The notes beneath the pieces are model-generated. The model ran no database searches. It was not told where the DNA came from and was given only the letters and a program-made list of their open reading frames with translations. The position numbers and the translations under genes were made by a program. Shown one piece after another: positions 1-8,288 of a DNA stretch of 64,000 bases; position 1 is the stretch's first letter, and every line of letters begins with the position of its first letter. Source of the stretch: Pseudomonas putida (GTDB taxonomy: Bacteria; Pseudomonadota; Gammaproteobacteria; Pseudomonadales; Pseudomonadaceae); contig NZ_CP039371.1 of NCBI RefSeq assembly GCF_005080685.1, positions 1,426,001 to 1,490,000 of the forward strand, written 5' to 3'.

Positions 1-1
1 C

Positions 2-1987
2 CTGGCCGATGATCCGCCCGGTTGGGCCGAGGGCCTGGGCCTGTACCAGGGCGACATGCTCGAAAGCGAATCGCAGAGCCTCTACCGCAAGCTGCTGATC
101 GCCATCTTCGCCCCGCGCCTGGTCACCCGCATCGAGGAGCAGTTGTACGCCGGCGGCCCGTCCGACTACCTCTACGAAGGCCTCAAGGCCTACCTGATGC
201 TGGCCGACGGCGAGCATTACGACCCCGAGTTCCTCAAGGCCTGGATCACCCTCGACTGGGAGCGGCAACTGCCTCGCGATCTTGCGCCCGACCTGCGCCA
301 GGCCCTGGAGCAGCACCTGGCGGCGCTGTTCGACAAGCGCCCGCCGAATGCCCGCCTGGACCAGCGCCTGATCGACGATACCCGTCGCCAGTTGCAGCAA
401 CTGCCGGTGGCCCAGCGCGTGTACGACCGGGTCAAACGCCAGAAGCTGCCCGCTGGCGTCAGTGACTTGCGCGTCAGCGAGGCAGCCGGTCGCGATGCCG
501 CGCTGGTGTTCCGCTTCAAGAACGGCAAGCCCCTGAGCGAGCCATTGCCAGGGCTGTTCACCGTGGAGGGCTACCGCAAGGCATTTCTCGCCGCGAGCCT
601 GGCGCAGAGCACCACGCTTGCCGAAGAGCGCTGGGTGCTGGGCCGTGCGCCGGGCGAGGCGGGCGATGCCAAGCGCCTGGCAGACGACGTGCAGCAGCTT
701 TACTACCAGGATTACATTCGCCACTGGGATGCCTTGCTCGACGACCTGGATTTCGTGCCGATCACCAGTGTCGGGCAGGCTGCCGACGTACTGCGGGTGC
801 TGTCCGGCCCTACCTCGCCTATGAAGCAACTGTTGCAGGCGGTGGCCCACGAGACCAACCTGGGGCAGCCGACCACCCTCGACAAGGTCAAGGACAAGGC
901 CGAGCAGGCCGGCGTCGACCAGTTGCGTCAACGCCTCGGCGGGCTACTGGGCGACGCGCCAATGCCGAGTGACACCGACGCAGCGCGCGCGGTCGACCCC
1001 GTGACCGCGCACTTCGCCGACCTGGCCACGCTGGTCGACACCGGCGAAGGTCAGCCAGCGGCCATCGACGGCCTGCTCACCGACCTCAACGCGCTCTACG
1101 TGCAGGTCAGCGCGATGGTCGGCGCCAGTGGCGACGCCTTGCTCGGCGAGGCCAAGAATCAGGCGCAGGCCGCGGCCCAGCGCGTCGCCCTGGGTGCGGC
1201 GCGCCAGCCCAAGGTAGTGCAGAACCTGGTCAGTTCGGTGCTCGGCTCCACCCACAACATCGTCATGGGCGGGGTACGCAATCAGCTCAACGCCGCCTGG
1301 TCGAGCGAGGTGGTCAACGTCTACCGCCAGTCGCTGAGCGGCCGCTACCCGATGGTCGCCGGCAGCTCGCGGGATGCCACCCTGGAGGACTTCGGCCAGT
1401 TCTTCGGGGTTGGCGGGGTGATGGACAACTACTTCCGCAAGTACCTGCAGCCCTACGTCAACACCTCCAGCACGCCGTGGAGCTGGCAGCCCGGTGCTGC
1501 GCAGAAGCTCGGCATCAACAGCGGCGTGCTGTACACCTTCCAGCGCGCCGCGACCATCCGCGATGCCTTCTTCCGCAGCGGCAGCGGCCTGCAGCCGGGC
1601 GTGCGCTTCGAACTCAAGCCGGTGGCGATGGACGCGACCATCACCCAGTTCCTGCTCGACCTCGACGGCCAGCAGGTCAGCTACGACCACGGGCCAAGCC
1701 GCCCGGTGGCGCTGCAATGGCCCAACCCCAACAGCATCGGTGTGGTCCGCCTGTCGATCACGCCGCCTTCGGCCAGTGGCCGTTCGGGGCTGACCGTCGA
1801 AGGCCCATGGGCGTGGTTCCGCCTGCTCGACCAGTCCGACCTGGTGGCCGGCAGCTCGCCGGAGCGCTTCAATCTGCGCTTGCGCGTCGATGGCGCCAGC
1901 GTCTCGTACGAGCTGCGTGCCAGCAGCGCCTTCAACCCGTTCCGCAGCCGAGTGGTCAGCGGTTTCAGCTTGCCGGAGCATCTGTGA
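2..1987 (+). CDS. tssM: Type VI secretion membrane-complex protein TssM (IcmF), C-terminal part
   Basis: The reading frame is open from base 2, so the N-terminus (transmembrane and nucleotide-binding part) lies upstream of the window; 661 C-terminal residues are present. TssM is the inner-membrane IcmF protein that spans the periplasm and, with TssJ and TssL, forms the T6SS membrane complex. The visible part is the periplasmic and C-terminal IcmF region, including the segment around YRQSLSGRYPM and the following DFGQFFG motif at about 1318–1410, then a beta-rich C-terminus. It ends in a 4-base overlap (GTGA) with tagF, so the two are translationally coupled. Identity is strongly supported by the tagF-pppA-ppkA genes behind it. 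Confidence 0.93.
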   Translation: MADDPPGWAEGLGLYQGDMLESESQSLYRKLLIAIFAPRLVTRIEEQLYAGGPSDYLYEGLKAYLMLADGEHYDPEFLKAWITLDWERQLPRDLAPDLRQALEQHLAALFDKRPPNARLDQRLIDDTRRQLQQLPVAQRVYDRVKRQKLPAGVSDLRVSEAAGRDAALVFRFKNGKPLSEPLPGLFTVEGYRKAFLAASLAQSTTLAEERWVLGRAPGEAGDAKRLADDVQQLYYQDYIRHWDALLDDLDFVPITSVGQAADVLRVLSGPTSPMKQLLQAVAHETNLGQPTTLDKVKDKAEQAGVDQLRQRLGGLLGDAPMPSDTDAARAVDPVTAHFADLATLVDTGEGQPAAIDGLLTDLNALYVQVSAMVGASGDALLGEAKNQAQAAAQRVALGAARQPKVVQNLVSSVLGSTHNIVMGGVRNQLNAAWSSEVVNVYRQSLSGRYPMVAGSSRDATLEDFGQFFGVGGVMDNYFRKYLQPYVNTSSTPWSWQPGAAQKLGINSGVLYTFQRAATIRDAFFRSGSGLQPGVRFELKPVAMDATITQFLLDLDGQQVSYDHGPSRPVALQWPNPNSIGVVRLSITPPSASGRSGLTVEGPWAWFRLLDQSDLVAGSSPERFNLRLRVDGASVSYELRASSAFNPFRSRVVSGFSLPEHL

Positions 1988-2640
1988 ACGACGTGGGTTT
2001 CTACGGAAAACTGGCCTGCCGTGGCGACTTCGTCAGCCGCGGCCTGCCGCAGACTTTCATCCAGCCCTGGGACCAGTGGCTGGCCGCCGGTATTCAGGCC
2101 AGCCAGCAGGCATTGGGCGAGCAGTGGCTGCAGGCCTATCTGATCAGCCCGCTGTGGCGCTTTGCGCTGGCGCCGGGTGTGTGCGGGGCGGATGCGGTGG
2201 TGGGTGTGCTGATGCCGAGCATCGACCGGGTCGGGCGGTACTTTCCGCTGACCGTGGCCCAGGTGCTGGAGCCTGGGGGGGCTGTGGCTGGTGTGGTCGG
2301 CGGGGCTGACGACTGGTTCGAAGGTGTCGAACGGGCATTGTTGGGAACGCTTGAGCCTGATGCGGCGTTCGAGGACTTCGAGGCTGCCTTGCAGCCTTTT
2401 CGCGACGCAAGGCCGCTCCCACAGGGTTCGCGTATGACCGTGGGCGGGTTGCAGCGGCTGGATGCGGTGACGCCACAGGACAGGACTTCGGCCTTGGCCG
2501 AATGCGCCTGTGAGGGCGTGAGCCTGTGGTGGGGGCAGGGCAGCGAGCGCATTGCCCCGGGCCTGAAGCGTAGCCAGGGCCTGCCGCGTAGCGACCAGTT
2601 CGCCGCCTTTTTGTTGGGCTGCGAGGGCGGCCCGGCATGA
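1984..2640 (+). CDS. tagF: Type VI secretion-associated protein TagF
   Basis: A 218-residue protein starting at a GTG that overlaps the tssM stop. The N-terminus (GFYGKLACRGDF, residues 5–16) is the TagF/DUF2094 signature. In Pseudomonas aeruginosa TagF is a post-translational repressor of the H1 system that acts independently of PpkA phosphorylation. It sits between tssM and pppA exactly as in that cluster and overlaps pppA by 4 bases. Odd feature: bases 2399–2425, coding FRDARPLPQ, match one arm of the REP repeats found between other genes of this window (see findings), so part of the middle of this protein appears to be REP-derived. Confidence 0.9.
   Translation: MNDVGFYGKLACRGDFVSRGLPQTFIQPWDQWLAAGIQASQQALGEQWLQAYLISPLWRFALAPGVCGADAVVGVLMPSIDRVGRYFPLTVAQVLEPGGAVAGVVGGADDWFEGVERALLGTLEPDAAFEDFEAALQPFRDARPLPQGSRMTVGGLQRLDAVTPQDRTSALAECACEGVSLWWGQGSERIAPGLKRSQGLPRSDQFAAFLLGCEGGPA
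2399..2425 (+). repeat. REP-arm sequence embedded in tagF
   Basis: The core AAGGCCGCTCCCACA preceded by TCGCGACGC matches, with one mismatch over 24 bases, the arms at 22318–22341 and 35195–35217, which are intergenic REP-type inverted repeats. Here only one arm is present and it is read in frame within tagF. Confidence 0.7.
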
Positions 2641-3356
2641 GCGGCATGCACTACAGCGCGGCGAGCTACAGCCATGTCGGCATGGTTCGCAAGGTCAACG
2701 AAGATGCCTGCCTGGAACTGACCTGGGATGGCCTGTGGGCCGTCGCCGATGGCATGGGCGGGCACGCTGCCGGAGACTACGTGAGCAGCCTGGCGGTGGA
2801 CAGCCTGCGCCAGCTGCCGATCGTCGATGGCCTGGAGGATCTCACCCAGGCCGTGCGTGACACCTTGGGCCGGGTCAACCACGCCGTGCGCGAGGAGACC
2901 GTGCGCCGTGGCGTGACGATGATGGGCAGCACCGTGGTGGTGCTGGCCGCACGTGGCGACCAGGCCGTGGGCCTGTGGGCCGGCGACAGCCGCCTGTACC
3001 GCCTGCGCGGTGGCCGCATCGAGCGCCTGTCGCACGACCACAGCTACGTCCAGGAGCTGCAGGACAGCGGCCTGCTCAACGAGGCCGAGGCCCGTGTACA
3101 CCCACGCGGCAACATCGTCACCCGCGCCATCGGCGTGCAGGACAGGCTCGAACTGCAGGCCGTCAGCGTGCAGGTACAGCCCGGCGACACCTACCTGCTG
3201 TGCAGCGATGGCCTGAACAAGACCGCCGAGGACCACGAGATCGCCGACGTGCTCGGCCACGCCGACGCCTACCAGGTGGTGCGCAGCCTGGTGCACCTGG
3301 GGCTGACCCGTGGCGCTCCCGACAACATCACCGCCGTGGTCGTGAAGGCGAACTGA
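2637..3356 (+). CDS. pppA: PP2C-family serine/threonine phosphatase PppA (T6SS control)
   Basis: A 239-residue PP2C phosphatase. It has RKVNEDA (residues 18–24), ADGMGGHAAGD (37–47) carrying metal-binding aspartates, the GDSR block near 120, and the LCSDGL and DNITAVVV blocks near the C-terminus. In the T6SS threonine-phosphorylation pathway PppA removes the phosphate that PpkA places on the Fha scaffold protein, turning secretion off. It overlaps tagF by 4 bases and is followed after 8 bases by ppkA. It is cytosolic, with no signal peptide or membrane segment. Confidence 0.94.
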   Translation: MSGMHYSAASYSHVGMVRKVNEDACLELTWDGLWAVADGMGGHAAGDYVSSLAVDSLRQLPIVDGLEDLTQAVRDTLGRVNHAVREETVRRGVTMMGSTVVVLAARGDQAVGLWAGDSRLYRLRGGRIERLSHDHSYVQELQDSGLLNEAEARVHPRGNIVTRAIGVQDRLELQAVSVQVQPGDTYLLCSDGLNKTAEDHEIADVLGHADAYQVVRSLVHLGLTRGAPDNITAVVVKAN

Positions 3357-3364
3357 AGAGCACC

Positions 3365-6300
3365 ATGAACATGCAGATTCCCGGATACGACATCGACAGC
3401 GAGATTGGCCAGGGCGCCATGGCCAGCGTCTACCTGGCTACCCAGCGCTCGCTGCAGCGCAAGGTGGCGCTGAAGGTGATGGCCGCCAGCCTTGCCGCCG
3501 ACCCCACCTTCTGCGAGCGCTTCTTGCGCGAAGGGCGCACCCTGGCGCGGCTGTCGCACCCGCACATCGCCACCATCCACGACATCGGCAATGTCGGCGA
3601 GCTGTACTACATGGCCATGGAGTACTTGCCCAACGGCACGCTCAAGGAGCGCATCGGCGCAGGCCTCTCGCCCGAACAGGGGCTGCTGTACGTGCGCCAG
3701 ATCGCCCAGGCGCTGGGCTATGCCCACGCCCAGGACCTGGTGCACCGCGACGTCAAACCCGCCAACATCCTGTTCCGCGCCGACGGCACCGCCGTGCTCT
3801 CGGACTTCGGCATCGCCAAGTCGCTGGATGACCGCACCCAGTTCACCCAGGCCGGCTTCGCCGTCGGTACGCCCAGCTACATGAGCCCGGAGCAGGCGCG
3901 GGGCATGGACATCGACGGGCGTGCCGACCTCTATGCGCTGGGTGTGGTGCTGTACGAGATCCTCGTTGGCGAGCTGCCCTACCGTGGCACCGATGCGCTG
4001 TCGACGGCGCTGGCGCACTTGACCGAGCCGCTGCCGGAGTTACCCATCGAACATGGCCGCTACCAGGAGATCCTGCGCGGGCTGCTGGCCAAGGACCCTG
4101 CCGAGCGTTTTGCCGATGCCGCCGCACTGCTGGCCGCACTCGACCGCCTGCCGGCTGAGGACAACGACAGCACGGTAATCCGGCCGTTGCCCCTGGCCGA
4201 GCCTGTGAAGGCCGACCTTGGCGGACTGACGCCGGTTTCAATCGATATCCCGCAAGCCGCAGCGGCGCCTGTGCCGCCGTCCCCCGCCAAGCCCGAGCCA
4301 GGCATGGAGCAGCTTCGGCCCAAGCCAGCGGCAGCGCTCGAATCCGGCTCGGGCAAACCGGCCAAGGCTGTGCTGGCGCTGGCCATTGCCGCCGCACTGG
4401 GCCTGGGCGTGACGTTCTTCTGGTTGCTCGGTGGCAACGATGATGCGGCTTCGCAGGTGCCCGCGGTGCAGGCTGGGAGCGAGCCGGTCACCCCGAACAC
4501 ACCGCCTCCAGCCGTGAGCGAAGATGGCCGGCCATTGTTGATGCCAGGCAAGAAGACCCTGTTCCAGCGTGTGCTGAGCAAGCCCGAGGCGCAGTTGCTG
4601 GCCAAGCCCGGCGATGCATCGGGCGAGCCGCTGCCGGCGTTCTCGGTGCTGTACGTGTACCAGCGCAAGGACATCGACGGCCAGCAGTGGCTGGAGGTCG
4701 GTGCCTCCAGCGATGGCCAGCGCGAAGGTTGGTTGCTGGCGGCGCAGACCAGCGACTGGAAGCAGAGCCTGGTACTGAAGTTCACCGAGCGTTCGGGCCG
4801 TTCGCCGGTGATGTTCATGCGCCAGGCCGACGATGTGCAGCAGCTGCTCGACGATACCGGCAAGGCCCGCGCCGATTTGCTCAAGGCCCAGAACGAGCCC
4901 GATGAGGTGCCCCAGGTGCTGGCCCTGGAGCCGGCGGCCAGCGCAGTGCCGCAGAACCAGTTCTACCTGATGCCGATCTTCGACTACCGCGAGAGCTTCG
5001 ACGCCGACGGCCAGCCGGTGCAACTGCTCAACGTCGCCTCCATCGACCCCGGCGCCAGCGCCCGCGACAGCGCGCCCAGGGCGGCCGGCGCGGCAGTGGC
5101 GGCGGACAACAGCTTCCGTACCGGCATCGTCCTGGTAGTCGATACCTCGGTCTCGATGCAGCCCTACATCGACCGCGTGCGCCAGGTGGTCAGCGAACTG
5201 CAGCAGCAGCTGGCGGCGCGTGGCGAGCTGGACAGCGTCAGTTTCGGCCTGGTCGGCTTTCGCAACAGCGTCAAGCGCACCCCGGGCCTGGACTACCTGA
5301 GCAAGACCCTGGTCAGCCTGGAGGAGGGGCGCGACCCGGCGCGCTTCCTCAAGGCCGCCGCGCAGGTCAAGGCCACCAGCGTGTCCAGCCATTCGTTCAA
5401 CGAAGATGCCTTCGCCGGGGTGATGCAGGCGGTGGAGGGCATGGACTGGTCCGGCTATGGCGGGCGCATCGTCCTGTTGGTCAGCGATGCCGGCGCCCTG
5501 CGCAAGAACGACCCCTACAGCAGCACCCAGATGAACGAAGCCGAGGTGCGCCAGGCCGCGTTGAGCAAGCAGATCAAGATCTACGCCCTGCACCTGCGCA
5601 CGCCAGCCGGTGTCAAGAACCATGCCTCGGCCGAGAGCCAGTACCGGGTACTCACCGCCGACAGCAACCCGCAGATCGGCGACCTGTACGTGGGCGTACC
5701 GGGCGGCGATGTCGGCGCCTTTGGCGAGCGTGTGCGCGAGATCGGCTCGACCTTCGCCGAGCTGGTGCACCAGGTGCGCGAGCAGCAGCCCCAGGCCGTG
5801 CCGCAACTGAGCGCAGGCGCGAGTCTGGCGGCCAAGTCCCAGGCCATCGGCTACGCCATGCACATGGACTTCCTCGGCCGTCACAGCGCCAGCCAGGCGC
5901 CGCAGCTGGTCGGTGCCTGGGCCGCCGACCGCGACCTGACCAACCCGGCGCTGCCGAGCCTGCAGGTGTGCGTGATGCTGACCAAGCTGCAGCTCAACGA
6001 CCTGCAGCAGTCGCTCAAGCTGATCGTCGACGCCGCGCGCAAGACCCGCAGTTCGCCGGGCGACTTCTTCAACGAGATCGCCAGCGCCAGTGCCTACATG
6101 AGCCGCGACCCGGGCGCCCTGCGCAAGGGCGCCAACCTGGCCCAGGGCGGCGTCTTGGGCGAATACCTCGAAGGGCTGCCGTACCGCAGCAAGTCGCTGA
6201 GCATGACCCAGGACCTGTGGCTGTCGCTGTCGGTGGCCGAGCAGGAGGACTTCATCGACGAGCTCGACTCGAAGATCCGCCTGTACGAGACCTTCCACAA

Positions 6301-6382
6301 CGACATGGCCAACTGGGTGCGCTTCGGCAAGGCCGAACCGGGTGATGCCTTGTACCGTGTTCCTTTGTCGACGCTGCCGTGA
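3365..6382 (+). CDS. ppkA: T6SS serine/threonine kinase PpkA with vWA domain
   Basis: A 1005-residue membrane kinase. I chose the ATG at 3365 because MNMQIPGYDI immediately precedes the kinase glycine loop; an upstream in-frame extension only shadows pppA. The Hanks kinase domain covers about residues 8–270, with Lys37 in VALKV, the catalytic HRDVKPAN (127–134) and SDFG (146–149). A proline/alanine-rich linker leads to one transmembrane helix at about 336–358. The periplasmic part contains an SH3-like segment and a von Willebrand A domain starting near 590, with the MIDAS motif DTSVS. PpkA phosphorylates Fha to switch on H1-type T6SS and receives its signal through TagQRST, encoded just downstream. 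Its stop overlaps the start of tagT. Confidence 0.94.
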   Translation: MNMQIPGYDIDSEIGQGAMASVYLATQRSLQRKVALKVMAASLAADPTFCERFLREGRTLARLSHPHIATIHDIGNVGELYYMAMEYLPNGTLKERIGAGLSPEQGLLYVRQIAQALGYAHAQDLVHRDVKPANILFRADGTAVLSDFGIAKSLDDRTQFTQAGFAVGTPSYMSPEQARGMDIDGRADLYALGVVLYEILVGELPYRGTDALSTALAHLTEPLPELPIEHGRYQEILRGLLAKDPAERFADAAALLAALDRLPAEDNDSTVIRPLPLAEPVKADLGGLTPVSIDIPQAAAAPVPPSPAKPEPGMEQLRPKPAAALESGSGKPAKAVLALAIAAALGLGVTFFWLLGGNDDAASQVPAVQAGSEPVTPNTPPPAVSEDGRPLLMPGKKTLFQRVLSKPEAQLLAKPGDASGEPLPAFSVLYVYQRKDIDGQQWLEVGASSDGQREGWLLAAQTSDWKQSLVLKFTERSGRSPVMFMRQADDVQQLLDDTGKARADLLKAQNEPDEVPQVLALEPAASAVPQNQFYLMPIFDYRESFDADGQPVQLLNVASIDPGASARDSAPRAAGAAVAADNSFRTGIVLVVDTSVSMQPYIDRVRQVVSELQQQLAARGELDSVSFGLVGFRNSVKRTPGLDYLSKTLVSLEEGRDPARFLKAAAQVKATSVSSHSFNEDAFAGVMQAVEGMDWSGYGGRIVLLVSDAGALRKNDPYSSTQMNEAEVRQAALSKQIKIYALHLRTPAGVKNHASAESQYRVLTADSNPQIGDLYVGVPGGDVGAFGERVREIGSTFAELVHQVREQQPQAVPQLSAGASLAAKSQAIGYAMHMDFLGRHSASQAPQLVGAWAADRDLTNPALPSLQVCVMLTKLQLNDLQQSLKLIVDAARKTRSSPGDFFNEIASASAYMSRDPGALRKGANLAQGGVLGEYLEGLPYRSKSLSMTQDLWLSLSVAEQEDFIDELDSKIRLYETFHNDMANWVRFGKAEPGDALYRVPLSTLP

Positions 6383-7086
6383 TGATCGATCTGCACGGGG
6401 TGCGCAAGACGCGCGGGCAGGGGGCCCAGCGCTACAGCCTGCAGGTCGACCGCCTGCACTTGGCGGCGGGGGCGCGAGTGGCCCTGGTTGGCCCCAGCGG
6501 CTGCGGCAAGAGCACCTTGCTCGACCTGTTGGCGCTGGTGCTGGCGCCGGACGTCGCCGAGGGCTTCGTCCTTGCTCAAACCGACGTTGCCGGGTTGTGG
6601 CGCCAGCGCCGCCTCGACCAGCTTGCCGCGCTGCGTAGCCGGCAACTGGGCTACGTGCTGCAGGCGGGCGGGTTGCTGGGGTTTCTCGATGTACGTGGCA
6701 ATATCCGGCTGCCGCGGCAATTGCTGGGGCTGGGCGAGGACGGCAGCGTCGAGCGCCTGGCCGAAGCGCTGGACGTGCACGATCAACTGGCCAAGAAGCC
6801 GGCTGCGCTGTCCCTTGGCCAACGCCAGCGGGTCAGCTGCGCCCGGGCCCTGGCCCATGCGCCGGCGTTGTTGCTGGCCGACGAACCCACTGCGGCGCTC
6901 GACCCGGTGAACGCCGAGCGGGTCATGCAGTTGCTGCTGCGCGAGGCGCAGGCGCGCCAGGTAACCTGCGTGGTCGCCACCCACGACGAAGCACTGGCGC
7001 GCCGCGCCGGGCTGAGCGTGCTGCGCATGGCCTGCCGACGCGATGCCGACGGCGGTGTGACGGCCACAGTGGAGCAAGCCGCCTGA
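6382..7086 (+). CDS. tagT: ABC transporter ATPase TagT (T6SS signalling)
   Basis: A 234-residue ABC ATPase. It has Walker A GPSGCGKST (residues 37–45), signature LSLGQRQR, and Walker B LLLADEP followed by the H-loop THDE. The ATG at 6382 overlaps the ppkA stop (TGATG); a GTG one codon earlier is the alternative. In Pseudomonas aeruginosa TagT and TagS form an inner-membrane LolCDE/MacB-like complex that acts upstream of PpkA in T6SS activation after membrane perturbation. The sequence alone fits any lipoprotein-exporter-like ATPase; position between ppkA and tagS gives the name. Confidence 0.9.
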   Translation: MIDLHGVRKTRGQGAQRYSLQVDRLHLAAGARVALVGPSGCGKSTLLDLLALVLAPDVAEGFVLAQTDVAGLWRQRRLDQLAALRSRQLGYVLQAGGLLGFLDVRGNIRLPRQLLGLGEDGSVERLAEALDVHDQLAKKPAALSLGQRQRVSCARALAHAPALLLADEPTAALDPVNAERVMQLLLREAQARQVTCVVATHDEALARRAGLSVLRMACRRDADGGVTATVEQAA

Positions 7087-8288
7087 TGCGCCCCGGGTTG
7101 ATCGCCGGCCTGGCCTGGCAGGACTACCGCAACGATGCGCGGTTGTCGGCGTGCAGCGTGCTGGCGCTGGTCGCGGTGATCGCTCCGCTGCTGGTGCTGT
7201 TCGGGCTCAAGTTCGGCCTGGTCGGTAGCCTGACCGAGCGGCTGCAACGCGACCCTGCCGTGCGCGAGATCATTCCCCTGGGTGGCGGCCGTTTCCGCGC
7301 CGATCTGATCCATGAACTGGCGCAGCGTCCCGACGTGGCCTTTGCCATTCCCCGCACCCGGCAGATCGCCGCCACTGCCGAACTGTTGATGCCGGCCAAG
7401 GGGCGCGGGGTGACCGTCGAGATGGTCCCCACTGCCGCCGGTGACCCGCTGCTGCAGCAGGTTGCGCCACCGGTTGGCGTGCAACAGGTAGTGCTGAGCT
7501 TCACCGCTGCCGAGAAGCTTGGCGCCCACGCCGGCGATGAGCTGCAGGCCAGCTTCAGCCGCCAGCAGGCCGGCCAGGTGCAATGGCGCCAGGTAGCCGT
7601 GCAGGTGGCGGCCGTGCTGCCGCTGGTAGCATTCGAGCGCGATGGCCTGTTCGCCTCGACGTCCCTGCTCGAGGCTGTCGAGGACTACCGCGATGGGCTC
7701 GCCGTGCCTGCGCTGGGCTGGCCAGGCGAGGCCCCGGGCAGCGACGCCCAGCGGGTGTATCCGGCGTTTCGCCTGTACGCCCGCGGGCTTGCCGACGTCG
7801 AGCCGCTGCGTGAGTACTTCGCCGCGCGCAAGTGGCTGGTGTCGACCCAGGCGGCGCAGATCGCCCAGGTGCAGACTCTCAGCCGCAACCTCGACCTGGT
7901 GTTCTGGATCATCACCAGCCTGGCCGTGGCGGGTGCCGTGGCGGCCATCGCCGCAGGTGCCGTGGCGGCGGTGCAGCGCAAGCAGCGCGAGCTGGCGGTG
8001 CTGCGCCTGCTGGGCTTTGGCACAGCGGCGCTGTTGCTGTTCGTGGTGCTGCAGGCGCTGTACAGCGGCGTGCTGGCGGCGGCGGCTGCCGGGGCGCTGT
8101 ACCTGTTGGCCGAGCACGGCCTCAACCGAATGTTCATGCAGGTGCCGGGCGAATACGCCTGCCACCTGTTGCCCATGCACTACCTCGTTGCGCTAAGCGC
8201 CGTGCTGCTGGCCAGTATGGCCGCCGCTGCTCTGGGCGGCTGGCGGGTGGCGCGCATCGATGCCAGCCAAGGAATCCGTGATGTCTGA
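7086..8288 (+). CDS. tagS: FtsX-like permease TagS (T6SS signalling)
   Basis: A 400-residue inner-membrane protein with the FtsX/MacB layout: one N-terminal helix (about residues 18–40), a periplasmic domain of roughly 230 residues, then three C-terminal helices (about 275–300, 315–345 and 360–385). It is the partner of TagT. Its ATG overlaps the tagT stop by one base and its end overlaps tagR by 8 bases, so the genes are coupled. In the H1 model it relays the signal from TagQ/TagR to PpkA. Confidence 0.9.
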   Translation: MRPGLIAGLAWQDYRNDARLSACSVLALVAVIAPLLVLFGLKFGLVGSLTERLQRDPAVREIIPLGGGRFRADLIHELAQRPDVAFAIPRTRQIAATAELLMPAKGRGVTVEMVPTAAGDPLLQQVAPPVGVQQVVLSFTAAEKLGAHAGDELQASFSRQQAGQVQWRQVAVQVAAVLPLVAFERDGLFASTSLLEAVEDYRDGLAVPALGWPGEAPGSDAQRVYPAFRLYARGLADVEPLREYFAARKWLVSTQAAQIAQVQTLSRNLDLVFWIITSLAVAGAVAAIAAGAVAAVQRKQRELAVLRLLGFGTAALLLFVVLQALYSGVLAAAAAGALYLLAEHGLNRMFMQVPGEYACHLLPMHYLVALSAVLLASMAAAALGGWRVARIDASQGIRDV

